From Euryarchaeota archaeon TMED117 (GTDB taxonomy: Archaea; Thermoplasmatota; Poseidoniia; Poseidoniales; Poseidoniaceae): a stretch of DNA of 64,000 bases. The notes below the pieces were generated by a model that was given only the letters and a program-made list of their open reading frames with translations, searched no databases and had not been told where the DNA came from. A program made the translations under genes and the position numbers. The first letter of the stretch is position 1; the number at the start of each line of letters is the position of its first letter. Location of the stretch: the NCBI GenBank assembly GCA_002171315.2, contig NHFS02000013.1, positions 1 to 64,000 of the forward strand. Direction: 5' to 3'. Shown here piece by piece: positions 8,447-17,970 of this stretch.

Positions 8447-11400
8447 ATGAGATTCACAAATACAGGAAAAAGTGTCGGTTTAGTAGGATTACTACTCACA
8501 TCGTTATTGATGGGTCTTATGACCGTACCAGCAGTAAGTGCTGTAAACGAGACATCAAACGGAACGATCACTACAACTGAAACATGGAGTGGTACTCACA
8601 CCGTCACAGGAGACGTGACCGTAGCAGAAGGTGCCAAACTTGTCATAAATGCTGGTACGACTGTAAACATCAAAGCAGGTGCTTTCATTGAAGTTGAGGG
8701 AGCAATCTGTGCAGGTTCTGCCTCCTGTGGGGCTAGCCAAGCTAGTGCTTCCTCCCCAGTTCGTTTTAATTGGGCATCACCTGCTGACACATCTGTAGTT
8801 GGGCGATGCAGTGTTCAAGGAAATAATTTATTGAACAACCCTGATGCTGCATGCGGTTCGGGCGTCATCATTCGAAATACAATCAACCAGGCATCAACGG
8901 GTCTATCTTTCGTTCAATTTGACAAAGCCTACGGCACGCCGGTCTACGTAACTTCATTGCAGGTTTTCAAGTATGCTGCACTGATTTTTGACGGTTCATC
9001 TTTAACAGCAGATAACCTAGGCTTTTCTGATATCAATACGACAAACGTGATTGCAATTGACCTCGCAGCACCATCAATACGAGACTCAACCTTCACTCTT
9101 GGAATTGATGGACTCGGGTACAATGGCCCCGGTGTTGAAGCATTTAGCGCAGGTGCTGGTATCTTGTCCAAATTCAGTATTACTGGTTCAGAATTCACAG
9201 GTGACGCTGATGCTTCTTGCGAAGATGGAATAAGTTTGATTTATTCAGAGGATTCCTTCATTGAACTAGATAATCTCGATATTAAGGATAATGCGCAAGG
9301 TGTGTTCCTTCGAGGATCGTCAGGCTCCTTTGGAAACTCAACACTTGACGTAAAATGCAATGGTATTGACACCAATTCTCACAAGATGACTGGCGATTAT
9401 TCACATACTCTTTATGTCGATAACAACCAAATCACAACTGGTGATGGTGCTGGAATTACTGCTTATGATGGTTCAATTATTTCTGCAACTGGTAATACGA
9501 TTTCAGGAGCAGCACAAGGTTCCGGATTTGGTATTCGTGATTCGGCAGTAAGTGCACATCAGAACACCATTGGTCCAATCACTGGTTACAACGGCTTCTG
9601 GGTGTTCGGAAATTCTGACGTAGAAATCGAGAACAATACCGTTACTAATACCGCTAAGGAACCAATTAAGGTTGGTGAATACCTCTACCAGGATAGCGGA
9701 AGTAACTACCCTAGTCCTTCACCAAATCGCGCATATATTGCAAACAACATCGTTGCGAATAACACAGGTGTATGCAACTCTGTTTGGATGTATGGTGGCG
9801 ATTTCCAATGCCCTGCAATTCACATCTTTATGGCATCTGCTACAATCGTAGGTAACACTGTCACTGGAAACGCAGGTGATGGGATTCGAATCAAGGGTTC
9901 AATTGTAAACGTTCAAGACAATATCATCGAAGCAGGACAGTTTGCTGCCAATATCAGCCATTTTGATAACAAGTATGGATCTAAATTTGGTTCGATTGGA
10001 TACTTTTCAGGTAACACTTGGACAAATGCCACACAAATTTACAACATTTCTGAATCAAGAGTAACCGTTCAGTCAGAATACATTCCAGATGCTCAAGGCG
10101 GATACACACACCCTGTAATGCTCTCATGGCAAGGTGCCGAGTGCCCTTATGTGCAATCTGAGTGTTTGTTACTCCCTGATACAAGCATTATGCCTCCTCG
10201 AGACATGCCGCTTGCAATTGAGTTGGTAAACAACTCGACAGTGTTCTCCTTTGCTGATTTACAGAATTTTGATGCTACGAAAGTTCATGTTCAAAATCAG
10301 AACTCCGCTTGGGGTACTCAAGTTCGTGAGGGTGAACTTGTTCGGTATCAAGTGAAAGCAAAGAACAGCAACGTTGCAGGTGCAACAGTCATCATCAAAG
10401 ACGCTACTGGTTTGCCTATCTATGAACTCACAACCGATGAATTTGGATTCACTCAACAAGTGTCTCTTCCATCCGACTTCTTACTGGATCGTAATTGGAA
10501 TCACTTTGTAGGAGAATCTGATGTCACAATACCTGGTGCTCTCGATGATGATGGAAATCCAATCGTCGTGACTGAAGATACTTGTTCTGACGGTTATGAC
10601 AACGATGGTGATACCTATGTTGATGATGAAGATACAGACTGTGTAAACGGCAGAGAATTACCATTCTATATTGTCGAAGCATACAAATTTAACAAAGGAA
10701 AGAAAGATTTCAACTTTGTTTTGAGTGGACCTGTTGACGATATTATCAATCTGGACAACCTCCGCCCAGGGGTAACAATTGAACAATACGACGGAGATTC
10801 GTTTGCGATCAATGCAGTCATTACTGGATCTGCTTGGGATGGACAACTCGGAGGTCAGACTGATTACCTCGCTTATCAACTTCAATTTGGTCTGGTTGAT
10901 CGTGTTGAGATTCAACCACCAGGCAGTTCAGATTGGTACTATGCGGTTGATACATCTGGTGCTAATGGAGAGTTGACAAAAGAAAATCACCCATTCAAGT
11001 CTTGGTCATTCCAATGGGATCTATCAGCTCATCCTGAAGGAGAAAGCGATGTAACATTCAGAATCCGTTCATACGATGGTCTTGATTACTCTCCAGTTGA
11101 AGTACGAAAATTCAAACTCAACCTCGTACCTCCTACATTGTACCTCAACGAACCTCTTGATGGTTCAACACACACGAACGGTAACATCCTCTTCACAGGA
11201 ACTGCTTCTGACCCATATTCAGGTACTTGGGGATCCGATATCCAAGATGTCTGGTTTGATGTAACTGGACCGAATGGATACAGTTCTCACTTTGCAATTG
11301 ACGGTTCAGTCGCATGGGCATATCAATGGAATTTCGATGAACTTGAATCTGGTGAATATCATTTCGAAGTTTGGGCGAGTGACAGTGATTATTGTGATGA

Positions 11401-12787
11401 TGAGCAAGATATCTGTGTTATTCAAACAAGAACAGTGATCGTTGTAAATGATAACATCATTCCAATCGTCGATTTACTTGAGCCAGATGGTACAGAAACA
11501 GTTCGTGCAAGTACGAACACGACCTTGATTGGATTTGCAAGCGATGGTGCTGATGGAACGATTACTCGTGTAGAAATTGTCATCACGGACCTTGCAAGTG
11601 GATTGATTCTCAACAATGGTCCTGGGCCTGTAACCGATTTCACTAAGACCGGGCCTGGATATTCATGGACTGCATTGTGGGATACCAGTAAACTCGACCA
11701 CGAAGGACAGTATGAAATAAGTGTCAAAGCCTACGATGGTGAAGATTATTCAGTTTCTGACGTAGTTCGAATCACCATTGATAAGCCAACAGATGAGAAC
11801 AATATCCCTCCACAATTCGACAGAACAAACTGGAAGAATACGGTTACAATCTTCTGTGTTAAGGATTCATCATCTGAAAACCAATGTGGCGGCGGCGCTT
11901 CTATTGATTTGAAGGAATTCTTCTCAGATCCCGATGGTGGATTTGATGAACTGAGTATCGATTTCGTCGATGACCTAACAATCATTGACGACAATTTCCA
12001 TCCCGTCTATGTCGTCATTGACAGTAATGGTGTTGCCAGATACGATCCAGCAACATCGCGAACAGATGAAGCAATTGAGGAATGGACTCTTGAAAACGTT
12101 CGTTTCGTTGTTCGAGATACTCAAGATTCAGTAATTTACTCAGAGGGTGTTACATTCTTTGTTCAATCGATTGAATTCAATGCTCAAAGAATGGATGCTG
12201 GTGAGTCTGTTACTGCCAATGATCCTGCAGTCTTTAACGGAACTGGATTGCCTGGAAGCAGAATTGAAGCACGTACTGTTTCGAGTTCAACATTCGTAAA
12301 ATCTGTTGTTGTAGGTGACAATGGTATCTGGTCGATGGAACTTACCTTGCAAGACATGAATGATGCTTCAAATGAAATCAAGTTTGAAATGGATGGCCAA
12401 ACCTTCGGAGGTACAAACGATCCAACTGCATTCAATGTCGCAGTTGGTGCTGATGATGATGGCGGTAATCTAATCCTCATCATCGGATTGGTCATTGCAG
12501 CTCTTGTTCTACTTGGGGCGATTGGATTCTTCTTTATTGAACTTGAAGATATTGAAGATGAGGCATTTGAAACTGAAAATCAACAAGTCGTTGAAGAAGA
12601 TCCATATGCATGGGGTCGTAAAGACGTCGCAGAGATTCCTGCAGCACAGCAACCTCAACAGGTTGTTCAACAACCAGAAGCTCAGCCTGAGGCGGCTCAA
12701 GCCTCTGCTCAGCACCCTGGATGGCTGTGGGACCAAGAATCAAATCAATGGGTCCCTGATCCAAATTACCAACCACCTTCACAATAA
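8447..12787 (+). CDS. Large surface protein: parallel beta-helix plus Ig-like modules, C-terminal membrane anchor
   Basis: 1,446 residues. A signal peptide covers about residues 1-32 (hydrophobic core GLVGLLLTSLLMGL, cleavage near VSA). Residues about 35-560 show repeated short strands with N-N-x-I/V turns (IENNTVTN, IANNIVANN, IVGNTVTGN), typical of right-handed parallel beta-helices of the pectate-lyase/NosD fold. Cys713-Cys732 bracket a D/N-rich loop (CSDGYDNDGD...) like MopE-type metal-binding repeats. Ig-like modules follow (about 780-1110). One helix near 1341-1364 anchors the protein, and the Gln/Pro-rich cytoplasmic tail ends with HPGWLWDQESNQWVPDP. No catalytic residues for polysaccharide cleavage could be assigned, so an adhesin or glycan-binding role is as likely as an enzyme. 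Only a few nucleotides separate it from the STAND regulator downstream, suggesting cotranscription. Confidence 0.8.
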   Translation: MRFTNTGKSVGLVGLLLTSLLMGLMTVPAVSAVNETSNGTITTTETWSGTHTVTGDVTVAEGAKLVINAGTTVNIKAGAFIEVEGAICAGSASCGASQASASSPVRFNWASPADTSVVGRCSVQGNNLLNNPDAACGSGVIIRNTINQASTGLSFVQFDKAYGTPVYVTSLQVFKYAALIFDGSSLTADNLGFSDINTTNVIAIDLAAPSIRDSTFTLGIDGLGYNGPGVEAFSAGAGILSKFSITGSEFTGDADASCEDGISLIYSEDSFIELDNLDIKDNAQGVFLRGSSGSFGNSTLDVKCNGIDTNSHKMTGDYSHTLYVDNNQITTGDGAGITAYDGSIISATGNTISGAAQGSGFGIRDSAVSAHQNTIGPITGYNGFWVFGNSDVEIENNTVTNTAKEPIKVGEYLYQDSGSNYPSPSPNRAYIANNIVANNTGVCNSVWMYGGDFQCPAIHIFMASATIVGNTVTGNAGDGIRIKGSIVNVQDNIIEAGQFAANISHFDNKYGSKFGSIGYFSGNTWTNATQIYNISESRVTVQSEYIPDAQGGYTHPVMLSWQGAECPYVQSECLLLPDTSIMPPRDMPLAIELVNNSTVFSFADLQNFDATKVHVQNQNSAWGTQVREGELVRYQVKAKNSNVAGATVIIKDATGLPIYELTTDEFGFTQQVSLPSDFLLDRNWNHFVGESDVTIPGALDDDGNPIVVTEDTCSDGYDNDGDTYVDDEDTDCVNGRELPFYIVEAYKFNKGKKDFNFVLSGPVDDIINLDNLRPGVTIEQYDGDSFAINAVITGSAWDGQLGGQTDYLAYQLQFGLVDRVEIQPPGSSDWYYAVDTSGANGELTKENHPFKSWSFQWDLSAHPEGESDVTFRIRSYDGLDYSPVEVRKFKLNLVPPTLYLNEPLDGSTHTNGNILFTGTASDPYSGTWGSDIQDVWFDVTGPNGYSSHFAIDGSVAWAYQWNFDELESGEYHFEVWASDSDYCDDEQDICVIQTRTVIVVNDNIIPIVDLLEPDGTETVRASTNTTLIGFASDGADGTITRVEIVITDLASGLILNNGPGPVTDFTKTGPGYSWTALWDTSKLDHEGQYEISVKAYDGEDYSVSDVVRITIDKPTDENNIPPQFDRTNWKNTVTIFCVKDSSSENQCGGGASIDLKEFFSDPDGGFDELSIDFVDDLTIIDDNFHPVYVVIDSNGVARYDPATSRTDEAIEEWTLENVRFVVRDTQDSVIYSEGVTFFVQSIEFNAQRMDAGESVTANDPAVFNGTGLPGSRIEARTVSSSTFVKSVVVGDNGIWSMELTLQDMNDASNEIKFEMDGQTFGGTNDPTAFNVAVGADDDGGNLILIIGLVIAALVLLGAIGFFFIELEDIEDEAFETENQQVVEEDPYAWGRKDVAEIPAAQQPQQVVQQPEAQPEAAQASAQHPGWLWDQESNQWVPDPNYQPPSQ

Positions 12788-12803
12788 ACGGTGAGTGGAT
12801 AAG

Positions 12804-15317
12804 ATGATTGCCAAACCTGGGGTACAGGAAAAAATCCTGTTGCATCTGCTTGATTATGCAGATTTCAAAGAAAAAGTGGAGGTTCCATTTTCGCTTTCAC
12901 AAATGGGAATTGCAAACGCTGTAGCAATTGCACGTTCAAATGTCCCTCGTGCAATATCAGGATTAAGAGATCAAGGCCTACTTGTTGAACGACAAGCTCA
13001 CGTACATGGTGTTAGTCGAAAACGGAAAGCGTATTTTTTGACTGACTCAGGAATTATAGCAGCAGAAGAAACATGGGAACGTCTTCGTCAATTCCAATTT
13101 CGATGCATTGGGTCTGATGGTGAGGCGTTGAGCACCACTTTAGGGGCTGCTCATGAAGTCCTACCATTTGCAATGAGACCAGTTGATATTATTCGTTATC
13201 TTGATGATAATTTAATCCTCGATGTTCGCCCACTGACAGAAGATCTCATCGAGCGTGATTTATCGAAGCAAGTTGAGAAACAGTTGGTGACATCTCTTGG
13301 TGACCTTCCAAGATTACGTCATTTCTATGGTCGTGAAAAAGAACTCGATAACATGGTCAATCTACTTGAGGCGAGAGCTACAACTCTACTCGTCCCAGGT
13401 ATAGCAGGCATTGGTAAAACAACAATTGCCGCTAAATTGATTGAACGATTTATGCATAGAAGAAATCTATTGTACCATCGTTGTCAAGATTGGGAAGGTT
13501 CTCGTGCCATGTTTGAGGCCATTGCAGACTGGTTACTCAACATCGGTGACTCCTCATTTTCAGATTATCTGGCAGCAACTCCTGTTCCAAAACCCGATGA
13601 TGCAGCACGAATTTTAGTTGATTCATTAGAAAATACTCTTACATTAATTGTGATCGATGATTTTCATAAAGTCTCAGATCCCATTTTATTCCAAACCATT
13701 CAATCGATGACGCTTGGTTTGTTGGGTAGTGAAGAGTCAATTGGACTCGTCATTTTCTCACGCTCATTCAGACCGGTTGTTCCAACAAAAGATGCAGAAG
13801 GAAGAATTACCAGTTTGGTATTGCCACTTGATGGTCTAGATTCAGAATCTGCACGGCATATACTTTCAGGTTTTGATGACCTTTCTACTGAGCAATGGCT
13901 TCACATTCACGGTTTATCCCGAGGACATCCATTGGTCTTGGAATTAATTAACAGAGGCGCTTCAGCAGGAGCATTTCACGACACACTCGAGCATTATGTT
14001 ACCAAGGAAATCTTCTCGAAACTTACAGCAGAGCAAAAGCGAGTATTGACCGTACTCTCAATCTTCAGGGAATCTGTAACGCTCGAAGCATTACTTGCCC
14101 ACGAACTCGACGTTGATGTCTTGGATAGTTTAGTCGAACAAGGTCTGGCGAGGCAAGTTGACACCGATGTATTTGACGTACACGATTTGATCCGTGAATT
14201 TTTGCTTCAAAGTTTAGACGAGCCAACCAAGAAAGAAGTTCACAACAGTTGTGCAGCATATTATGCAAAACAAGCAAAGAGTTCAGAAGCTACATTGGAG
14301 CAAATTTACCATGAACTTGCATCAGACCATCAACAAGAAGCAATCTCTAAGATTGTGGAATTTGGTCGTGATATTGTTTCCCAAGGTCACCTTGAACTTC
14401 TCAGTCTCATCGAGGAAGTAAATACGGACGGACTCAAACCAAAGACACTGGCTCCAATGCTTCAACTTCAAGGTGACATACTGCTCATGTTAGGACGATT
14501 TGAGCAAGCTTCAACAATTTTCGAGCATGCAAGTTCAGCCTCACAATCAGCAGGATCAGAAGTTATTTTCTCAGAAATTCTCGGGTCTCAGGCTGATATC
14601 GCTATGAAACAAGGCAAAACCGATTCTGCTCTTGAATCCCATAAACAAGCACTTGAAGTTCAAGTGAAATTAGGTGATTCGAAAGGGGCTGCTCGAACGT
14701 ACAATAATATGGGTTATTTGTATCGTAGAAAGAATGACAAATCAAAGGCATTAGCAGCATATTCAGAGGTCGAAGCGATTCTCTCAAACGATCATTCTCT
14801 ACTTAGTGCTCAGATTATTTTGGGTAGAGCATTGCTTGATCTTGGCGAAGTCGAGCGAGCCAGAAAACATGCATTCGAGGCATTTGAACGAACCGATGAA
14901 GCTGAGGATTTGTTACTTCATGCACGTGCTCAAGCACTCCTAGGAAGATATCATGCCAAAATGAATGATTCCGAAACGTCTCTTCATCATTATTCGGAGT
15001 CACTAAACGTGATGTCTGATGCAGGAGACCCTGTTTCTTTGGTTGAAATCACAATCTTGTTGGGAGAGGTTTTGGAAGATAGTGGTCGCAGTGAAGAAGC
15101 TCTGGAACGCTATCGAGAAGCACTCATTATCGCAGAAGCAAACGATTTGCGCATGCAAATTGGTGAATTGTTGTCTAAACTTGGTGGTGTTGCACCAGAT
15201 CGTCAGCGTAGAATGGAATACTTACAGCGAGCCCTAGCAGTGTTTAGAGAATTAGGAGCGCGAACACGAATGCGAGAAGTACAAGCTCAGGTTCATGCTG
15301 CTGTCATGGGGCGTTAG
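12804..15317 (+). CDS. STAND-type ATPase regulator: winged-helix, NB-ARC/AAA-like ATPase, TPR repeats
   Basis: 837 residues from ATG 12804. That start is preferred because GGTGAGTGG lies at 12790-12798; a GTG at 12795 is an in-frame alternative. The first 100 residues look like a MarR/winged-helix DNA-binding fold (FSLSQMGIANAVAIARSNV, then a basic wing RKRKAYFLT). The Walker A motif GIAGIGKTT is near residue 199 and a Walker B-like LIVIDDFHK near 283. A second helical/winged segment follows the ATPase. From about residue 550 to the end there are TPR-like helical pairs (for example ALESHKQALEVQVKLGD, ALERYREALIIAEAN). STAND ATPases are nucleotide-driven switches in which TPRs sense a ligand or partner. 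A DNA-binding N terminus implies a transcriptional regulator, perhaps of the surface gene just upstream. Its stop codon overlaps that of the convergent pilin gene. Confidence 0.8.
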   Translation: MIAKPGVQEKILLHLLDYADFKEKVEVPFSLSQMGIANAVAIARSNVPRAISGLRDQGLLVERQAHVHGVSRKRKAYFLTDSGIIAAEETWERLRQFQFRCIGSDGEALSTTLGAAHEVLPFAMRPVDIIRYLDDNLILDVRPLTEDLIERDLSKQVEKQLVTSLGDLPRLRHFYGREKELDNMVNLLEARATTLLVPGIAGIGKTTIAAKLIERFMHRRNLLYHRCQDWEGSRAMFEAIADWLLNIGDSSFSDYLAATPVPKPDDAARILVDSLENTLTLIVIDDFHKVSDPILFQTIQSMTLGLLGSEESIGLVIFSRSFRPVVPTKDAEGRITSLVLPLDGLDSESARHILSGFDDLSTEQWLHIHGLSRGHPLVLELINRGASAGAFHDTLEHYVTKEIFSKLTAEQKRVLTVLSIFRESVTLEALLAHELDVDVLDSLVEQGLARQVDTDVFDVHDLIREFLLQSLDEPTKKEVHNSCAAYYAKQAKSSEATLEQIYHELASDHQQEAISKIVEFGRDIVSQGHLELLSLIEEVNTDGLKPKTLAPMLQLQGDILLMLGRFEQASTIFEHASSASQSAGSEVIFSEILGSQADIAMKQGKTDSALESHKQALEVQVKLGDSKGAARTYNNMGYLYRRKNDKSKALAAYSEVEAILSNDHSLLSAQIILGRALLDLGEVERARKHAFEAFERTDEAEDLLLHARAQALLGRYHAKMNDSETSLHHYSESLNVMSDAGDPVSLVEITILLGEVLEDSGRSEEALERYREALIIAEANDLRMQIGELLSKLGGVAPDRQRRMEYLQRALAVFRELGARTRMREVQAQVHAAVMGR

Positions 15318-15784
15318 AACATCGGACGGTCCAGTTCAAGAGAAATTTTACCTTCATGGTGAACAACCCAAATGTATTCGACACCGGCGAGTTCAACCGT
15401 CCCTGTATGGGGCGCTCCACCAGTACCAGACAGTGATCGTTCCGTATCGAGCTCCCCTCCAGCATCGTACAAAATCAACTGAGTATCTGTCAGTTCAAGA
15501 GTGAATTGAGATTCATCAGCTTCTGTTGCTCTCCAGTAGACTCTTTCCGCATAGGAAGTGTTGTCAATACGGCTTGCAGAATCTGTTCGTTCAATGGCAG
15601 ATGCTAGATCGTTCATATTAGCATCAATTGCTTCTTCGTTCCAACGCTCTCGAGTTGCAGTTTCAATATCATATATCCATAGACTAAACATTGTGAGCAG
15701 TAAGACTCCAAGCAAAAATGTGAACACGTATCCCAGTTCAGTTGCAGCAGCCTCAGTCCTGCGTTGGAGTTGCGATTGTCTCAA
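15314..15784 (-). CDS. Pilin-like protein (DUF7266-like N terminus), last gene of pilin operon
   Basis: 156 residues. The N terminus (RRTEAAATELGYVFTFLLG, then a hydrophobic stretch to about residue 42) resembles archaeal class III signal peptides cleaved by PibD/EppA-type prepilin peptidases. The LGYVFTFLLGVLLLT pattern recalls haloarchaeal DUF7266 minor pilins. The remainder is a small globular domain rich in beta strands. Its ATG overlaps the preceding gene's stop by 4 nt (ATGA), implying translational coupling. It is likely a minor pilin or pseudopilin at the cell surface. The TAA stop shares TTAG with the convergent regulator's TAG. Confidence 0.65.
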   Translation of the reverse strand: MRQSQLQRRTEAAATELGYVFTFLLGVLLLTMFSLWIYDIETATRERWNEEAIDANMNDLASAIERTDSASRIDNTSYAERVYWRATEADESQFTLELTDTQLILYDAGGELDTERSLSGTGGAPHTGTVELAGVEYIWVVHHEGKISLELDRPMF

Positions 15785-17970
15785 CCAATCACCTCCGCTA
15801 CGTATGCATCAAGTGATGAAATTTGTAACGAAAATTGAATTGGTTCACCAGCGGTATGCCATATCGATTCTGATGTTCCAAAACCTGGATCAGGGACCCA
15901 GCCGACATAATCGGATAAGAGGTCAAGCCTGCCTGGATATATTGTCCAATCAAGACTTGACTCGAGCCCATCTGTTGAAGTTAAAGCAATTGCTTCACCG
16001 TAAGGTTCAGCCCATCCTCTACGAACTTCGTATGCAATATCACTTGCGAGGCTGGTTCTTTTTGAGAGTGTTACTTCCATAGATAATTTGCCGCTACCAG
16101 TTGCAGAGTCTGAGGTTGGGTGGAGCGATGGAATAGTAGCAGCAAACCGAGGGCCGGGGCCTCCACGATCTGCTGGAGATACAATCACTGTTGGATTAAA
16201 TTCTGGATGATTGGTCACGACAGCTCCGCCAGTCATTGCAACCTCCATTCCAGTGACAGAGGATTCAAAGGAGTAGGTAAATCGAGAAATTTGCATAATC
16301 CATGCACTTCCAATTGGGGTATAGGGCTCCTCAACAACCATACCATACATTTGCATATGGACACTCGCTGGATAACTTCCTGTTTGCCACGCTGTTTGCA
16401 TGTCAATGATACTTCGTCCACCCATGCTTTCCCATGGCATTTTCAAATCGACCCATCCAGAAGCAGTAACATCCACGGAGACACATCTTCGCTGACCATC
16501 ATGCATGGCTTGAATAAGACCTCTTGTTCCATTCATTGCAGTGGTATACATTCCATATCCTTCGGTCGTATTCAGATATATGTCCTCATTTTCTACAGCC
16601 ATTTCAAGAGACGCCCCTTGTTCAAGGACCGTGTTATTTGAAATCAAATTAGAGGCGTTTAAAATCGTCTGTGCTCCATTTGCTCGTACGTTAATATCAA
16701 GAGAATGAGTTGTACTTATTTGGAATTGCTTTCCTGATTCCATCCCTGTATCTGCTGCTCCGATTTGGAAAACCCCGTTTGTTTCGGCGTTGCTTTGCCA
16801 TTGAATACCAATTGGCACATCAGAATTGAGAGATGCTGCTCCATCAATTCCTGATGGAGGCCATTGAACTCGATCAGAACTCATTGCTGCCACAGTAATA
16901 CCGTTACCTCTCCAAGTTGCCGTTGCTGATACTGTGTTTGGATTCGTCAAAACGAGATACCCTGGTTGGGATGGGGGGATGAATGATGTTCCATGGAGAG
17001 CCCCACTGTCGCTTTTCCAAGCAGTTGCCCCTTCAATTGCATCCAGAGACACCATCAACTGTGCGTCTGCTGTCGTGGTAAGATGGACCACTTGAGGGCT
17101 TGCTAAGGTCAATGACTTAGACCAAGAAGTCTCAACATTAACCAATCCTGAAGGAACAGCAACTTCTGTGAATGAACCAAATTGTCCGTTCCCGTTTACC
17201 ATGATGAGTTGGTCAGAAACGATATTCAAGTTTACAATCCCCTGTGGCAAAGGAAGGGCCCATGAACGGCCTTTACCGTTTGCACCTGCATCACTGGCTT
17301 GGATTTCAGATGAACCATTTCCATTTTTCAACCAATAGACTTCCAATTCTTGTGTAGATTCAATTTTGTAGTTATCGCCATCAAGATCCCATTGTGTAAT
17401 GTCGTCTACAAATAATTCCGCTGTTTGAGCAAGAACTCCATCCTGGAGTAGATCTAACGTAATCGGGCCGAGAGGGAAACTGAGGCCTGGTTTGGTGGTA
17501 AGTATTACTGAGTTGGCCCAAGATGGTGCGGTGTAATGGAACGGGCGGTCAGGCCCAAGTCGCATATCTGAGAAACAAACTGAACTTGTTGTAGATTCTG
17601 GGTGACGTAATTGGAGTTCATCATCGAAATCGATCACATCTCTTATTCGAAACGAGTGGCCTTCCTCCCATGTCGATGAATACCACATACCACTTCGCAT
17701 AGCATCCCATTCAAGTGACCCGTCTACCGGTACGAATTCTTGAGTCACTACGTCTCCAGGCATCCCTTTTTCTGCTAAAGTTGTGGTTTGTTGATTGAAT
17801 TGGGTCATCTGTGCTGCCATATCATGACGCTCAACACTGCCTTCGAGTTCTTCGATAACTGGAATCATTGTGACCATCATGATGCTGATGATCGAAAGAA
17901 CTCCTCCAAACAAGAGAACAGTTGCAATCGCAGCAGAAACTGCTTCTTCATTTCGCTGAAGTTCATTCAT
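15781..17970 (-). CDS. Giant pilin-like surface protein (class III signal peptide)
   Basis: 729 residues. The N terminus RNEEAVSAAIATVLLFGG followed by about 25 hydrophobic residues matches archaeal type IV pilin-type signal peptides; cleavage before the hydrophobic helix is expected. The exterior part is unusually long for a pilin (most are 120-350 residues). It is rich in strands with Thr/Ser/Asn, including possible beta-sandwich repeats, and has several N-x-S/T sequons (NGSSE, NTTEG, NGTRG). Both ends overlap neighbouring genes by 4 nt. It could be a tip adhesin of a pilus-like filament; that role is inferred from size and context. No assembly ATPase or PilC-like gene is present in the window. 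Confidence 0.65.
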   Translation of the reverse strand: MNELQRNEEAVSAAIATVLLFGGVLSIISIMMVTMIPVIEELEGSVERHDMAAQMTQFNQQTTTLAEKGMPGDVVTQEFVPVDGSLEWDAMRSGMWYSSTWEEGHSFRIRDVIDFDDELQLRHPESTTSSVCFSDMRLGPDRPFHYTAPSWANSVILTTKPGLSFPLGPITLDLLQDGVLAQTAELFVDDITQWDLDGDNYKIESTQELEVYWLKNGNGSSEIQASDAGANGKGRSWALPLPQGIVNLNIVSDQLIMVNGNGQFGSFTEVAVPSGLVNVETSWSKSLTLASPQVVHLTTTADAQLMVSLDAIEGATAWKSDSGALHGTSFIPPSQPGYLVLTNPNTVSATATWRGNGITVAAMSSDRVQWPPSGIDGAASLNSDVPIGIQWQSNAETNGVFQIGAADTGMESGKQFQISTTHSLDINVRANGAQTILNASNLISNNTVLEQGASLEMAVENEDIYLNTTEGYGMYTTAMNGTRGLIQAMHDGQRRCVSVDVTASGWVDLKMPWESMGGRSIIDMQTAWQTGSYPASVHMQMYGMVVEEPYTPIGSAWIMQISRFTYSFESSVTGMEVAMTGGAVVTNHPEFNPTVIVSPADRGGPGPRFAATIPSLHPTSDSATGSGKLSMEVTLSKRTSLASDIAYEVRRGWAEPYGEAIALTSTDGLESSLDWTIYPGRLDLLSDYVGWVPDPGFGTSESIWHTAGEPIQFSLQISSLDAYVAEVIG

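Noticed and set aside
15558..16082. Plus-strand open frame of 174 codons
   Set aside because: It lies antisense to the well-supported pilin-like genes, shows no motif, and has composition typical of a complementary frame.
16120..16641. Plus-strand open frame of 173 codons
   Set aside because: It is fully antisense to the 729-residue pilin-like gene and rich in His/Ser/Trp, as expected of a shadow frame.
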